The notes under the pieces were generated by a model. That model was not told the origin of the DNA and did no database searches. It worked only from the letters and a program-made list of their open reading frames with translations. A stretch of DNA of 64,000 nucleotides. Origin: Pseudalgibacter ostreae (lineage in GTDB: Bacteria > Bacteroidota > Bacteroidia > Flavobacteriales > Flavobacteriaceae). Positions 36,323 to 44,648 of the stretch are shown here, piece by piece; position 1 is the stretch's first letter, and each line of letters begins with the position of its first letter. The DNA is taken from the NCBI RefSeq assembly GCF_042427585.1, contig NZ_JBHMFC010000033.1, forward strand, positions 33,017 to 97,016, written 5' to 3'. The position numbers and the translations under genes are program-made.

Positions 36323-36902
36323 AGTGATGGTTTATTTTTTTAAAAATTTCAACAGGATTATCCGCATTCCAAATACTGCCTAAAACGCCTACACCCTTAA
36401 AACCCAATGCTTTAAATTCTGCTAGGTTATTTAAAGTGGCACCGCCCATTCCAATGATGGTTTTATCAATAGGATTCACATTAAAGCCACGACCTTTATA
36501 ACCTACTTTTGAAATAGAAGAAAACACAGGACTTAGCAAGTGATAATCGAATTCGAAGTAGCACTGCTCTATAGTTTCGGGTTCATGAAACGATGCACTT
36601 ATCGTTTTACCAAACATATTAAGGTCTTTAAAATACCGCCCCGGATTATCTATGCATTCGATTCTTTTTTGTTCTTGAAAATGAATGCCTTTTAAATTGA
36701 AGTCATTTATCAATTCATGACAAGAATGAATGACTACTCTATTGTGATATTTTGGATCGATTTGATTTAAATATGCACGATGTTGTGCGTTATTTTTATG
36801 TGGTTTTCTTAAATGATAGTAGTGTAACCCTTCTTGAAATAGTTGATTTAGAACGTCTATTTCGTTGGGAACATCATTTTCTGGTGCTATTACGATTATC
36901 AT
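36312..36902 (-). CDS. ThiE/TenI-like protein
   Basis: A second, diverged ThiE-fold protein of 196 residues. It keeps YHLRKP, VVIHSCHELINDFNLKGIHF, LLSPVFSSISKVGY and GMGGAT in the positions of the ThiE barrel, but the magnesium/pyrophosphate residues are changed (IHSCHE in place of INDxxE/A). This points to a TenI-like thiazole tautomerase or an altered thiamine phosphate synthase. The ATG at 36902 (MIIVIAPEND) is preferred over 36950. It sits between thiC and thiD, and is preceded by two strong hairpins in the 113-base spacer. Confidence 0.75.
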   Translation of the reverse strand: MIIVIAPENDVPNEIDVLNQLFQEGLHYYHLRKPHKNNAQHRAYLNQIDPKYHNRVVIHSCHELINDFNLKGIHFQEQKRIECIDNPGRYFKDLNMFGKTISASFHEPETIEQCYFEFDYHLLSPVFSSISKVGYKGRGFNVNPIDKTIIGMGGATLNNLAEFKALGFKGVGVLGSIWNADNPVEIFKKINHHFEH

Positions 36903-36934
36903 TTTTTTTGAGTTAGGGATTGCAGTGAAAATCC

Positions 36935-36952
36935 TTTTGCTTTTTTGCAAAA
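36935..36952 (-). repeat. Small hairpin upstream of the ThiE/TenI-like gene
   Basis: TTTTGC and GCAAAA flank a 6-base loop, 33 bases before the start codon. With the next hairpin it may protect or process the operon transcript. Confidence 0.45.
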
Positions 36953-36971
36953 GATTGTAACGGAAAGCCCG

Positions 36972-36997
36972 CCCCCGCTTTTTTATAAAAGCGGGGG
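36972..36997 (-). repeat. GC-rich 11-bp hairpin between thiC and the ThiE/TenI-like gene
   Basis: CCCCCGCTTTT and AAAAGCGGGGG form a perfect stem with a 4-base loop, very GC-rich for this genome. No U run follows on the minus strand, so it is more likely an RNA-stability or processing element than a terminator. Confidence 0.6.
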
Positions 36998-37015
36998 AAC
37001 TTCCTGATGCTTGTT

Positions 37016-38875
37016 TTACAAATATACTTCAGAACCTTTATCTTTAAACTCTTTTGATTTTTCTTCCATCCCTTTTTTAAAGACCTCGTTGCCTTTAATT
37101 TCGTTTTTAGCAGCAAAATCCCGAACTTCTTGAGATATTTTCATAGAGCAGAATTTAGGCCCGCACATAGAGCAGAAATGGGCAATTTTTGCACCATCGG
37201 CTGGCAAGGTTTCATCATGATATTCTAAAGCGCGTTCTGGGTCTAAACCGAGGTTAAACTGATCTTCCCAACGGAATTCAAAACGTGCGGTACTTAATGC
37301 ATTATCCCTGTGTTGTGCACCGGGATGACCTTTAGCCAAATCGGCAGCGTGCGCCGCTAATTTATAGGTAACAACACCTACACGAACATCTTCCTTATTA
37401 GGTAAGCCTAAGTGTTCTTTTGGCGTAACGTAGCATAACATGGCACAACCAAACCAACCAATCATGGCGGCACCAATACCAGAGGTAATATGATCGTAAC
37501 CTGGGGCAATATCTGTTGTTAATGGCCCTAGTGTATAAAAAGGGGCTTCATCGCAAACTTCAATTTGCTTTTCCATATTCTCTTTGATCATGTGCATGGG
37601 CACGTGGCCAGGTCCTTCAATAAAACATTGTACTTCGTGTTTTCTTGCAATTTGCGTTAACTCACCTAATGTTTCCAACTCGGCGAATTGTGCTTCGTCA
37701 TTGGCATCGGCAATAGAGCCCGGACGTAAGCCGTCTCCTAGAGAAAAGGCAACATCGTATTGCTTTAAAATTTCGCATATATCTTCAAAGTGCGTGTATA
37801 AGAAGCTTTCTTTATGATGTGCTAAACACCATTTGGCCATAATGGAACCCCCACGAGAAACAATACCCGTAACCCGATTGGCGGTCATGGGCACATAACG
37901 TAACAAGACCCCCGCGTGAATGGTAAAGTAATCGACGCCTTGTTCGGCTTGTTCAATTAAGGTATCACGGAAAATCTCCCAAGTTAAATCTTCAGCCACG
38001 CCATTCACTTTTTCTAAAGCCTGATAAATAGGTACTGTGCCAACCGGTACGGGGGAGTTGCGTATAATCCATTCGCGTGTTTCGTGAATGTTTTGGCCTG
38101 TAGATAGATCCATAATATTATCGGCGCCCCAACGGCAGGCCCAAACGGCTTTTTCAACTTCTTCTTCAATAGAAGAGGTGGTTGCCGAGTTTCCGATGTT
38201 GGCATTGACTTTTACCAAGAAATTCCGACCTAAGATCATAGGTTCTGCTTCGGGATGATTAATATTGGACGGAATTACAGCCCGCCCTCTTGCTACTTCT
38301 TGGCGAACGAATTCTGGAGTGATTTTGTCGGGAATAGAAGCTCCAAAGTGTTCGCCTTTGTGCTGCTTTCTAATCTCTGTCATCGCCTCCATACGTTGGT
38401 TTTCACGAATGGCGATATATTCCATTTCTGGCGTAATGATTCCCTTTTTGGCGTAATGTAATTGAGTAACATTGCGCCCTTTTTTAGCTCGTAGCGGTTT
38501 TCTTAATAAGGAAAAACGCATGTGGTCCAGGCTTTTATCCGCTAAACGCTCATTGCAATATGTAGAAGAAAACCCGTCTAGCTCTTCTACATCATGCCGG
38601 TCTAAAATCCATTGTTCTCTTAGTCTTTCTATCCCTTTGTGGATGTTAATGTCTTTGTTTGGGTCTGTATAAGGCCCAGAAGTATCATAAATCGTTATGG
38701 GTTCATTTGGCGTTAGTTTTCCCGTTAAAGAATCTTTGGTGTCGCTTAAAGAGATTTCTCGCATGGCCACAGCAATGTTTTTATGAATGTTTCCTTTTAC
38801 GTATATTTTTTTTGAATTAGGAAAAGGATGTCTTGTTATTTTTCCTTCTTTTGGGGCAGTATCCTTATTTTTCAT
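37016..38875 (-). CDS. thiC: Phosphomethylpyrimidine synthase
   Basis: Radical SAM enzyme of 619 residues that rearranges aminoimidazole ribotide into HMP phosphate, the pyrimidine part of thiamine. The catalytic core is intact (NANIGNSATTSSIEEEVEKA in part, GADNIMDLSTG, DYFTIHAGVLLRY, FIEGPGHVPM), and the C-terminal iron-sulfur site is FCSMCGPKFCSM. Length fits the long bacterial form with the N-terminal extension. It follows thiS by 88 bases in the riboswitch-controlled operon. Confidence 0.96.
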   Translation of the reverse strand: MKNKDTAPKEGKITRHPFPNSKKIYVKGNIHKNIAVAMREISLSDTKDSLTGKLTPNEPITIYDTSGPYTDPNKDINIHKGIERLREQWILDRHDVEELDGFSSTYCNERLADKSLDHMRFSLLRKPLRAKKGRNVTQLHYAKKGIITPEMEYIAIRENQRMEAMTEIRKQHKGEHFGASIPDKITPEFVRQEVARGRAVIPSNINHPEAEPMILGRNFLVKVNANIGNSATTSSIEEEVEKAVWACRWGADNIMDLSTGQNIHETREWIIRNSPVPVGTVPIYQALEKVNGVAEDLTWEIFRDTLIEQAEQGVDYFTIHAGVLLRYVPMTANRVTGIVSRGGSIMAKWCLAHHKESFLYTHFEDICEILKQYDVAFSLGDGLRPGSIADANDEAQFAELETLGELTQIARKHEVQCFIEGPGHVPMHMIKENMEKQIEVCDEAPFYTLGPLTTDIAPGYDHITSGIGAAMIGWFGCAMLCYVTPKEHLGLPNKEDVRVGVVTYKLAAHAADLAKGHPGAQHRDNALSTARFEFRWEDQFNLGLDPERALEYHDETLPADGAKIAHFCSMCGPKFCSMKISQEVRDFAAKNEIKGNEVFKKGMEEKSKEFKDKGSEVYL

Positions 38876-38963
38876 TCTTTTAAAGTTTTAATTAGATAGC
38901 ATATAATATAAGCGGTGCTACAGTATTATTAGTTTTAGTGTTAATTTTTTAATTGAAAAGGGT

Positions 38964-39170
38964 TTAGCCGCCTTGGGTGGCTTTAATAATAAGAATAGAA
39001 TCGTTAGGTTTTACTCGGTGCTGTTCCCAGGAACTTTTAGAGATAATTTCATTGTTTACAGCAATGGCGATGCCATCACTAGACGTATTCAATTTTTGAA
39101 GTAATTGATGGAGGTTTGCACACGCTTCCATTTCAATCGGAGTGTCATTTACCAGAACATTAAGCATCAT
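38964..39170 (-). CDS. thiS: Sulfur carrier protein ThiS
   Basis: Ubiquitin-fold sulfur carrier of 68 residues with the essential C-terminal Gly-Gly (IIKATQGG) that becomes the thiocarboxylate used by ThiG. The fold is shown by LNVLVNDTPIEM, LHQLLQKLN and GIAIAVNNEII. The start has two Met codons in a row. First gene of the thi operon, directly under TPP riboswitch control. Confidence 0.93.
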   Translation of the reverse strand: MMLNVLVNDTPIEMEACANLHQLLQKLNTSSDGIAIAVNNEIISKSSWEQHRVKPNDSILIIKATQGG

Positions 39171-39226
39171 AATAGCATTAAAAGTTAATAATTGTCTATG
39201 AAACTTAAGGGAAATGTTCTTTGAAC

Positions 39227-39251
39227 TGTATGATGTTTATAACATCATACA
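39227..39251 (-). promoter_or_regulatory. Perfect 11-bp hairpin in the thi leader, candidate expression platform
   Basis: TGTATGATGTT and AACATCATACA flank a 3-base loop between the TPP aptamer and thiS. No U run follows on the minus strand, so simple intrinsic termination is not clear. It may work through anti-pairing with the aptamer or RNA decay. Confidence 0.5.
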
Positions 39252-39281
39252 TAGAAAAGGAAGACTGCTTTTACAGCTGTT

Positions 39282-39364
39282 CTTTAACTTTTTCCTACGT
39301 AAGTATTAACTTAGTCAGGTTCAAAGGGTATTTCTCAGTTCTATATTTTAGAACACCCCTAAAG
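39282..39364 (-). ncRNA. TPP riboswitch (THI element)
   Basis: On the minus strand the conserved parts appear in order: CUUUA/UAAAG closing stem P1, AGGGGUG, CUGAGA, ACCCUU, GAACCUGA, GUUAAUAC and CGUAGGAA. These are the hallmarks of the thiamine pyrophosphate aptamer. It is placed in the leader of thiS and the whole biosynthetic operon, so high thiamine pyrophosphate should lower expression. Confidence 0.95.
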
Positions 39365-39373
39365 TTTACCTTA

Positions 39374-39381
39374 CAAACCTA
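39374..39381 (-). promoter_or_regulatory. -7 promoter element of the thi operon
   Basis: TAGGTTTG on the minus strand fits TAnnTTTG exactly and lies ten bases before the riboswitch, which places the transcript start at the aptamer. Confidence 0.6.
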
Positions 39382-39431
39382 TTAAAAATATATTGGATAA
39401 TAGACGTTTAACCGAAATTATATTTTAAAAA

Positions 39432-39470
39432 ACAAAAGCTCCCATTTTCTTAAGAAATGAGAGCTTTTGT
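39432..39470 (-). terminator. Terminator after the M1 peptidase gene
   Basis: ACAAAAGCTC at 39432-39441 pairs with GAGCTTTTGT at 39461-39470, with further pairing inside. On the minus strand the stem is followed by a U run, 20 bases past the stop codon. Confidence 0.75.
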
Positions 39471-39489
39471 CTTTTAGGAAAAAAAAGTA

Positions 39490-41340
39490 TTATTTTTTGT
39501 TATTGGATCGATCACTATCCGCCATAAAACCCGAGGGGTCAATTTCCACAGACTTTACAACTTTTGATGCTTCAAAACTATAAGTAGGGTATGCCCAAGC
39601 CCAATCTTTAATAATGGTAGCAGATGTGGGCTTTGTACCGCGCATCATCCGTAAAGGAATATAAAAGTTTTCTATAGTATTATCCATATACGTTACTTTT
39701 AAATCTAAGGGCATAGGCATGGCACCGATACGCTCTAAGGCTATGGTTTTGCCATTAACGCTGCTTATACCATAATCGATGGTGTTAGTGGTTTGGGCAA
39801 AATCTGTTAAATACCACCCCAATTGTAAGCCCGAAGTTTTTTCGGCAACACGTATAAAATCATTCGGTGTAGGGTGTTTATAGGCCCATGCATTAAAATA
39901 ATTTTTAAGCGTTTGTTTCAGGTTGTCCTCGCCCATAACATAAGCAAGTTGTGCTAAAAACACGAGGCCTTTGTTGTAGGTAGAAATACCATAAGAACCG
40001 TTAAAGTGATATCTATCGGCATGGGTGGTTAAAGGCTGTTCTATAGCAGAGTTCGCCAATTGAATATAACTGGCATAGGCATCCTCTAACGGGTTATCTT
40101 TCTTGTTTCCGGTAAGGTCATTTTCCGCTAGGGTACTTATATAACTGGTAAAACCTTCATCTACCCATCCGTGCTTAGACTCATTAGTGGCTAATAAAGA
40201 TTGAAACCAAGCATGCGCCAATTCATGAGCGGTAACACCAAATAAGCTACCAAATTTACGTTCTCCGGTAATAAGCGTACACATGGCATATTCCATGCCT
40301 CCATCGCCCCCTTGAATAACCGAATATTGCTTATAAGGATAAGCCCCAATGTGCTTACTGAAATACTGCATAAGTTCCACAGTTTTGGGTTGTAAACGCT
40401 TCCAATTATTCTTTATTTTCGGATTGTTTTTATATAAAAAATGCAATAAGGGGCCGTTTGGCACTTGTGCCGTATCATGTATATAATCTGGATCTGCCGC
40501 CCAAGTAAAGTCGTGTACATTTGGGGCTTTGAAATGCCAAGTAAGTTTATCGGTATTAGGCCTGTTTACGATTTTTGTTTCATATCCATATCCAATTTCA
40601 TTAGGATTTTGTAAATAGCCAGTACCGCCAACAATATAATTCTTATCTATGGTTAATTTTACGTCAAAATTGCCCCACACACCATGAAATTCTCTACCAA
40701 TATAAGGATCTGCGTGCCAGCCTTCAAAATCATATTCTGCCAGTTTTGGATACCATTGCGCCATAGATAGTGCAACACCTTCAGCACTATCTCTTCCCGA
40801 ACGTCGTATTTGTAAGGGCACTTGGGCGTCAAAAAGCATCTCTAAAGTTACGCTTTCTCCGGGCTGTATGGGTTGTGCCAAATCTACTTCCAAAATGGTA
40901 CCTACGGTTTTATGAGTAACAGAAACCCCATTCTGCATTAATGCATTTACATTTATATATCCAATTTCGTCTGGAGCCAATTTAGAAATGCGATCGGCCA
41001 CTCTAGGGTCTGGGTCTGGAATGGTACGCGAGCGCACATCCATTTCACTTCCTGGCTGAAAAGCATTAAAGTATAAATGATAGAAAACACGATTTAAAAC
41101 ATCGGGAGAATTATTGGTATATACTAAAGTTTGCTTCCCTTTGTACTGATAGGTGTTTACATCCATATCAATAATCATTTTATAATCCACATGCTGTTGC
41201 CAATAAGTGGAATGCGGTGTAAAGTGTGCTGTGGGTGGTTGGGGAATATTAAAAGAAGTATCAACTGGCGTGGTGGCTTTAGACGTGTTGCACGACCATA
41301 CAAGAGAAATGCAAAAAACATAAATACAAAAACGTTTCAT
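39490..41340 (-). CDS. M1-family metallopeptidase, lipoprotein
   Basis: Zinc aminopeptidase-like protein of 616 residues anchored as a lipoprotein (SLVWSCNTS). The M1 substrate-anchoring motif is GGMEYAM, with Tyr where most M1 enzymes have Asn, and the zinc motif is TAHELAHAWFQ near residue 373 with the third ligand in WVDEGF about 20 residues on. Both zinc motifs are intact, so it should be active. The domain order (beta-saddle, catalytic domain, helical end) fits bacterial M1 peptidases, here without the long C-terminal helical domain. Its physiological substrate is unknown; degradation of extracellular peptides is likely. Confidence 0.9.
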   Translation of the reverse strand: MKRFCIYVFCISLVWSCNTSKATTPVDTSFNIPQPPTAHFTPHSTYWQQHVDYKMIIDMDVNTYQYKGKQTLVYTNNSPDVLNRVFYHLYFNAFQPGSEMDVRSRTIPDPDPRVADRISKLAPDEIGYINVNALMQNGVSVTHKTVGTILEVDLAQPIQPGESVTLEMLFDAQVPLQIRRSGRDSAEGVALSMAQWYPKLAEYDFEGWHADPYIGREFHGVWGNFDVKLTIDKNYIVGGTGYLQNPNEIGYGYETKIVNRPNTDKLTWHFKAPNVHDFTWAADPDYIHDTAQVPNGPLLHFLYKNNPKIKNNWKRLQPKTVELMQYFSKHIGAYPYKQYSVIQGGDGGMEYAMCTLITGERKFGSLFGVTAHELAHAWFQSLLATNESKHGWVDEGFTSYISTLAENDLTGNKKDNPLEDAYASYIQLANSAIEQPLTTHADRYHFNGSYGISTYNKGLVFLAQLAYVMGEDNLKQTLKNYFNAWAYKHPTPNDFIRVAEKTSGLQLGWYLTDFAQTTNTIDYGISSVNGKTIALERIGAMPMPLDLKVTYMDNTIENFYIPLRMMRGTKPTSATIIKDWAWAYPTYSFEASKVVKSVEIDPSGFMADSDRSNNKK

Positions 41341-41372
41341 AGAACTAAAATTTAAAATGGTTTTAAAACTAC

Positions 41373-41420
41373 AAGATTTCCAACATGATCCGATACCTGT
41401 AGGAACATGTTGAAAATCTT
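41373..41420 (-). repeat. Long inverted repeat between the S8 protease and M1 peptidase genes
   Basis: Arms of 15 bases at 41373-41387 and 41406-41420 (AAGATTTCCAACATG and CATGTTGAAAATCTT) match with one mismatch around an 18-base loop. It lies 74 bases past the S8 stop and no U run follows, so a terminator role is possible but not certain. Confidence 0.45.
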
Positions 41421-41493
41421 ATAGGCAATTTAGATTACTGATGCCGCTTAAGTATAGCTTTATGTTTTATTGCTAAAGTGCGACAGTTGCCTT

Positions 41494-43101
41494 TTATTTA
41501 GACATTTGGTCAGCCATAATCAATGCATTATAAGCATTTACTATTTTTCCAGATGTAGTGATCTCTTTAAGCGTTTTTACATTTTCAGGATCACCACCTA
41601 CAACCACCTTTGATGTAATAGGAAGACCAGAATCTAAAATAATACGCTTCACTTGTGCCGCTGTTAAACTCGGATAATAAGAGCGAATTAATGCTGCTAC
41701 ACCAGCTACGGCAGGTGCTGCCATAGATGTTCCTCCTTTTGTGTCATATTCATTCTCTGGCGTAGTAGAATAAACTTTAGCGCCAGGAGCAAATACATCT
41801 ACATTATGTTTTCCGTAGTTAGAAAAACCAGCTAATAGATTTGCTCCATATTTGGGTTCTAAAGCCCCTACTCGAATATAACTATTGGAAATCTCTTTAA
41901 AATCTATATTATCGTCTGGAAAGTTTGGAATAACATCTACATCTGCAGAATCGTTTCCTGCGGCATGTACAAATACGACGTCGTTATTATCGGCGTAAGT
42001 AATGGCATCTCTAACCCAGTCACTATGTGGTGAAAAACTTTTCCCAAAACTTCCGTTTATTACTTTGGCACCATTGTCTACGGCATATCGAATAGCTAAT
42101 GCCACATCTTTATCATACTCATCCCCATTAGGAACAGCACGTATAGACATGATTTCAACATTATTGGCAACGCCGTTGGCACCTTTACCATTGTTTCGTA
42201 CCGCTGCAATAATACCTGCCACATGCGTGCCATGGCTTTCACTTTTCTTAACCGGTTTTACATTTCCGTTACCATAAGATGTATTGCTCATATCATCTGG
42301 ATCATCGCCAGTTTTTCTCCCACTAAAATTTTTGTTTAGATGAAAATTTAAGCGATCGTTGATGCTTTCTAGGCTACTGGTAATTTCTTTTTTTCCTTCA
42401 GATAATGAATGTAAACCATTCGAGTACATGAAGTTTGCAACTTGGACGGCTTTATCTAAGTCTTCATTATCCGTTTGGATAGCATTAACGTCTTCTTTGC
42501 TATAATCTGCTTTGCCTAAATGCTTAGTAAGCGCATCATCAGCCATTGTTATTTGCTGTAGAATCTGCTCGTAATTTACTTTGTAATTGGAGTATTTTTG
42601 ATAGCTTTCATCATATTCGGCTTGTGCTCTGCTATAATCTGGATGGCTAGTATCGCCCTTAGCCAAAATACGAGTAAATTCTAATTGCTCATCATAAGTA
42701 TCTCCTAGAAAGTTCCAGCCGTATACATCGTCAACATAACCATTATTATCATCGTCTATGCCATTGTTTGGTATTTCTCCTTTATTGGTCCAAATAACAG
42801 CATTAAGATCTTCATGATCGATATCAATACCAGAGTCTATTACAGCAACAATAACGGTTTTACCTTTTTTGTTTTTTATAATTTCGGCATATGCTTTATC
42901 CACACTCATCCCTGGTATGGTGTCTTGTATTAAATCTAAATGGCCCCAATTTTGCTTTTCGGCATCCGTTAAGTCAGATTCTTTTAAAGTAATATTATCA
43001 ATATTTTCAACAGGAGTCGATAGAATATTGGCAGTACCACCGCAGCCATAAAAGAGCACGGCTACAAAGGCTGATAGTATTACTGTTTTAATAGTTTTCA
43101 T
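41494..43101 (-). CDS. Subtilisin-like S8 protease, lipoprotein, with helical insertion
   Basis: Serine protease of 535 residues with a lipobox at VLFYGCGG. The triad is complete: D89 in AVIDSGIDIDHEDL, H290 in SHGTHVAGIIAA, S459 in GGTSMAAPAVAG. A calcium-like loop (NNGIDDDNNGYVDD) follows the Asp. Between Asp and His there are 201 residues instead of the usual 30-60: residues about 140-260 form a charged, helical, coiled-coil-like insertion (QAEYDESYQKYSNYKVNYEQ). No T9SS domain is present, so it is probably anchored by its lipid. It shares the strand with and follows the metallo-hydrolase gene by 34 bases. Confidence 0.92.
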   Translation of the reverse strand: MKTIKTVILSAFVAVLFYGCGGTANILSTPVENIDNITLKESDLTDAEKQNWGHLDLIQDTIPGMSVDKAYAEIIKNKKGKTVIVAVIDSGIDIDHEDLNAVIWTNKGEIPNNGIDDDNNGYVDDVYGWNFLGDTYDEQLEFTRILAKGDTSHPDYSRAQAEYDESYQKYSNYKVNYEQILQQITMADDALTKHLGKADYSKEDVNAIQTDNEDLDKAVQVANFMYSNGLHSLSEGKKEITSSLESINDRLNFHLNKNFSGRKTGDDPDDMSNTSYGNGNVKPVKKSESHGTHVAGIIAAVRNNGKGANGVANNVEIMSIRAVPNGDEYDKDVALAIRYAVDNGAKVINGSFGKSFSPHSDWVRDAITYADNNDVVFVHAAGNDSADVDVIPNFPDDNIDFKEISNSYIRVGALEPKYGANLLAGFSNYGKHNVDVFAPGAKVYSTTPENEYDTKGGTSMAAPAVAGVAALIRSYYPSLTAAQVKRIILDSGLPITSKVVVGGDPENVKTLKEITTSGKIVNAYNALIMADQMSK

Positions 43102-43135
43102 GTGTTTTATTTATTAAGATTTAGTCATTTTTTTA

Positions 43136-43996
43136 TTAATGGAAGAGGTCTTGAGTGCGCCATACCGTATCTAGTTTAACACCACGATCGCTATGTTTTA
43201 CAGTAATGATTTCATTATGGGCGTCATGCTCTAAGAAAAGATAATAATTATGGTCTGCCGCAATATTCAAAAATAATTCTTTTTCGTCCATACTCAGCAA
43301 TGGCCTAGTATCGTAACCCATAATGTAGGGCAGGGGCAGGTGGCCAGCTGTGGGCAATAAATCGGCCATAAAGGCTATGGTGTTATTTTTATATTGAATT
43401 AAGGGAATCATCTGTTTATCGGTATGTCCATCTGCAAAAAAGATATCGAAACCCAATTCTGAGTTTTTAAGAATTTTATCGTTGGGAAGTGAGGTGAATT
43501 TAAGTTGCCCATTCTCTTCAATAGGTAAAATATTTTCTTTTAAAAAAGAAGCGCTTTCACGTCTATTAGGCTGCGTGGCCCATAACCAATGGTCTTTATT
43601 GCTCCAAACCTGTGCGTTCTTAAAGGCGGGTTCATAGCCTGTTTTATCTTTGTTCCATTGAATGGCTCCACCAGAGTGATCAAAATGTAAATGCGTCATA
43701 AAAACATCGGTAATATCATCTCTGTGGAAACTATGTTTTTTTAAAGAACGATCTAAATTGTCATGGCCCCATTGATAATAATAACCAAAAAACTTATCGG
43801 ATTGTTTGTTGCCCATTCCGGTATCGATCAATATCAGTCTGTCACCATCTTCAATTAGTAAACAGCGTGCTGCGATATCGATCATATTATTGGCGTCGGC
43901 AGGATTGGTTTTTTGCCATAACGGTTTGGGCACCACACCAAACATGGCGCCACCATCTAGCTTAAAATTACCTGCTTGTATTGCGTATAAGTTCAT
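43136..43996 (-). CDS. Metallo-beta-lactamase-fold hydrolase
   Basis: Cytoplasmic zinc hydrolase of 286 residues. The metal motif HLHFDHSGG is near residue 102, with LIDTGMGNKQ before it and FADGHTDKQMIPLI and LEHDAHNE after it, giving all metal ligands. The layout resembles the lactonase/quorum-quenching branch (AHL lactonase AiiA group) of the fold, but the branch has many activities, so the substrate is not assigned. It probably forms a two-gene unit with the S8 protease. Confidence 0.85.
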   Translation of the reverse strand: MNLYAIQAGNFKLDGGAMFGVVPKPLWQKTNPADANNMIDIAARCLLIEDGDRLILIDTGMGNKQSDKFFGYYYQWGHDNLDRSLKKHSFHRDDITDVFMTHLHFDHSGGAIQWNKDKTGYEPAFKNAQVWSNKDHWLWATQPNRRESASFLKENILPIEENGQLKFTSLPNDKILKNSELGFDIFFADGHTDKQMIPLIQYKNNTIAFMADLLPTAGHLPLPYIMGYDTRPLLSMDEKELFLNIAADHNYYLFLEHDAHNEIITVKHSDRGVKLDTVWRTQDLFH

Positions 43997-44648
43997 AGAC
44001 GTGCTAAAATTAAGAAATCTATTGATTATGCTTGGCTGTGTTAAGAATATATTAAGAACTCCTTTACTAAAAAGAACTTAATAACACAAAATTACCTTTA
44101 AATACGCATTAAAGCCCCCTTATTTTGAATAGATATTGCATGTTGCTTTATAAAATGGGGTTTTCTGATATTTTAATCTTGATGTGTTGCCTTTTGGTGT
44201 AATTAATTTAATATTATAGCATGCATGCGTTTTAAAAATAGATTTAGACGGGATGTATTTCGATTTAAACGGACTTTTACATCACCTATAATTTTATGAA
44301 ATAAAGAATTATCATTAATTTAAGTGCGTTTAGGCTGTGTTCACCTCTTGTAGCACACCACGTGACGTCTAAAGATGCGTAATTTTTAATCCCATTTTAT
44401 TTATTTAAAACCTTAGTTAAGAGCAGGCTTATAGGTACTTTGCATTTAAAGAAGTGTACCAATGATAGTGCTTAAGGCTCTTTTTACGGTATTTTTTTAA
44501 AAAACAATAAGATAGCATTCCCTTTTTAATATCAGAATTTTATTATGTTTTTAATTTTGTTGATCTATTAATTTAAAAAAGAACATATGATTAAAAACAT
44601 AAAACCGTCCGTTTTATTTATTTTAGTGCCCTTATAAGGTTTTAAAGG
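43997..44648. other. Gene-free AT-rich gap (652 bases)
   Basis: The region lies between the divergent metallo-hydrolase and antiporter genes. It contains a -7 element for the leftward gene (44087-44094), and for the rightward gene a TACTTTGC sequence near 44436 that only resembles the -7 consensus. No RNA gene or convincing frame is seen. Confidence 0.5.
44087..44094 (-). promoter_or_regulatory. -7 promoter element of the metallo-hydrolase/S8 unit
   Basis: TAATTTTG on the minus strand fits TAnnTTTG, 90 bases before the ATG at 43996. Confidence 0.4.

Noticed and set aside
43136..43996. True beta-lactamase
   Set aside because: The metal motif is that of the wider fold and the layout is closer to lactonase-type hydrolases; there is no signal peptide.
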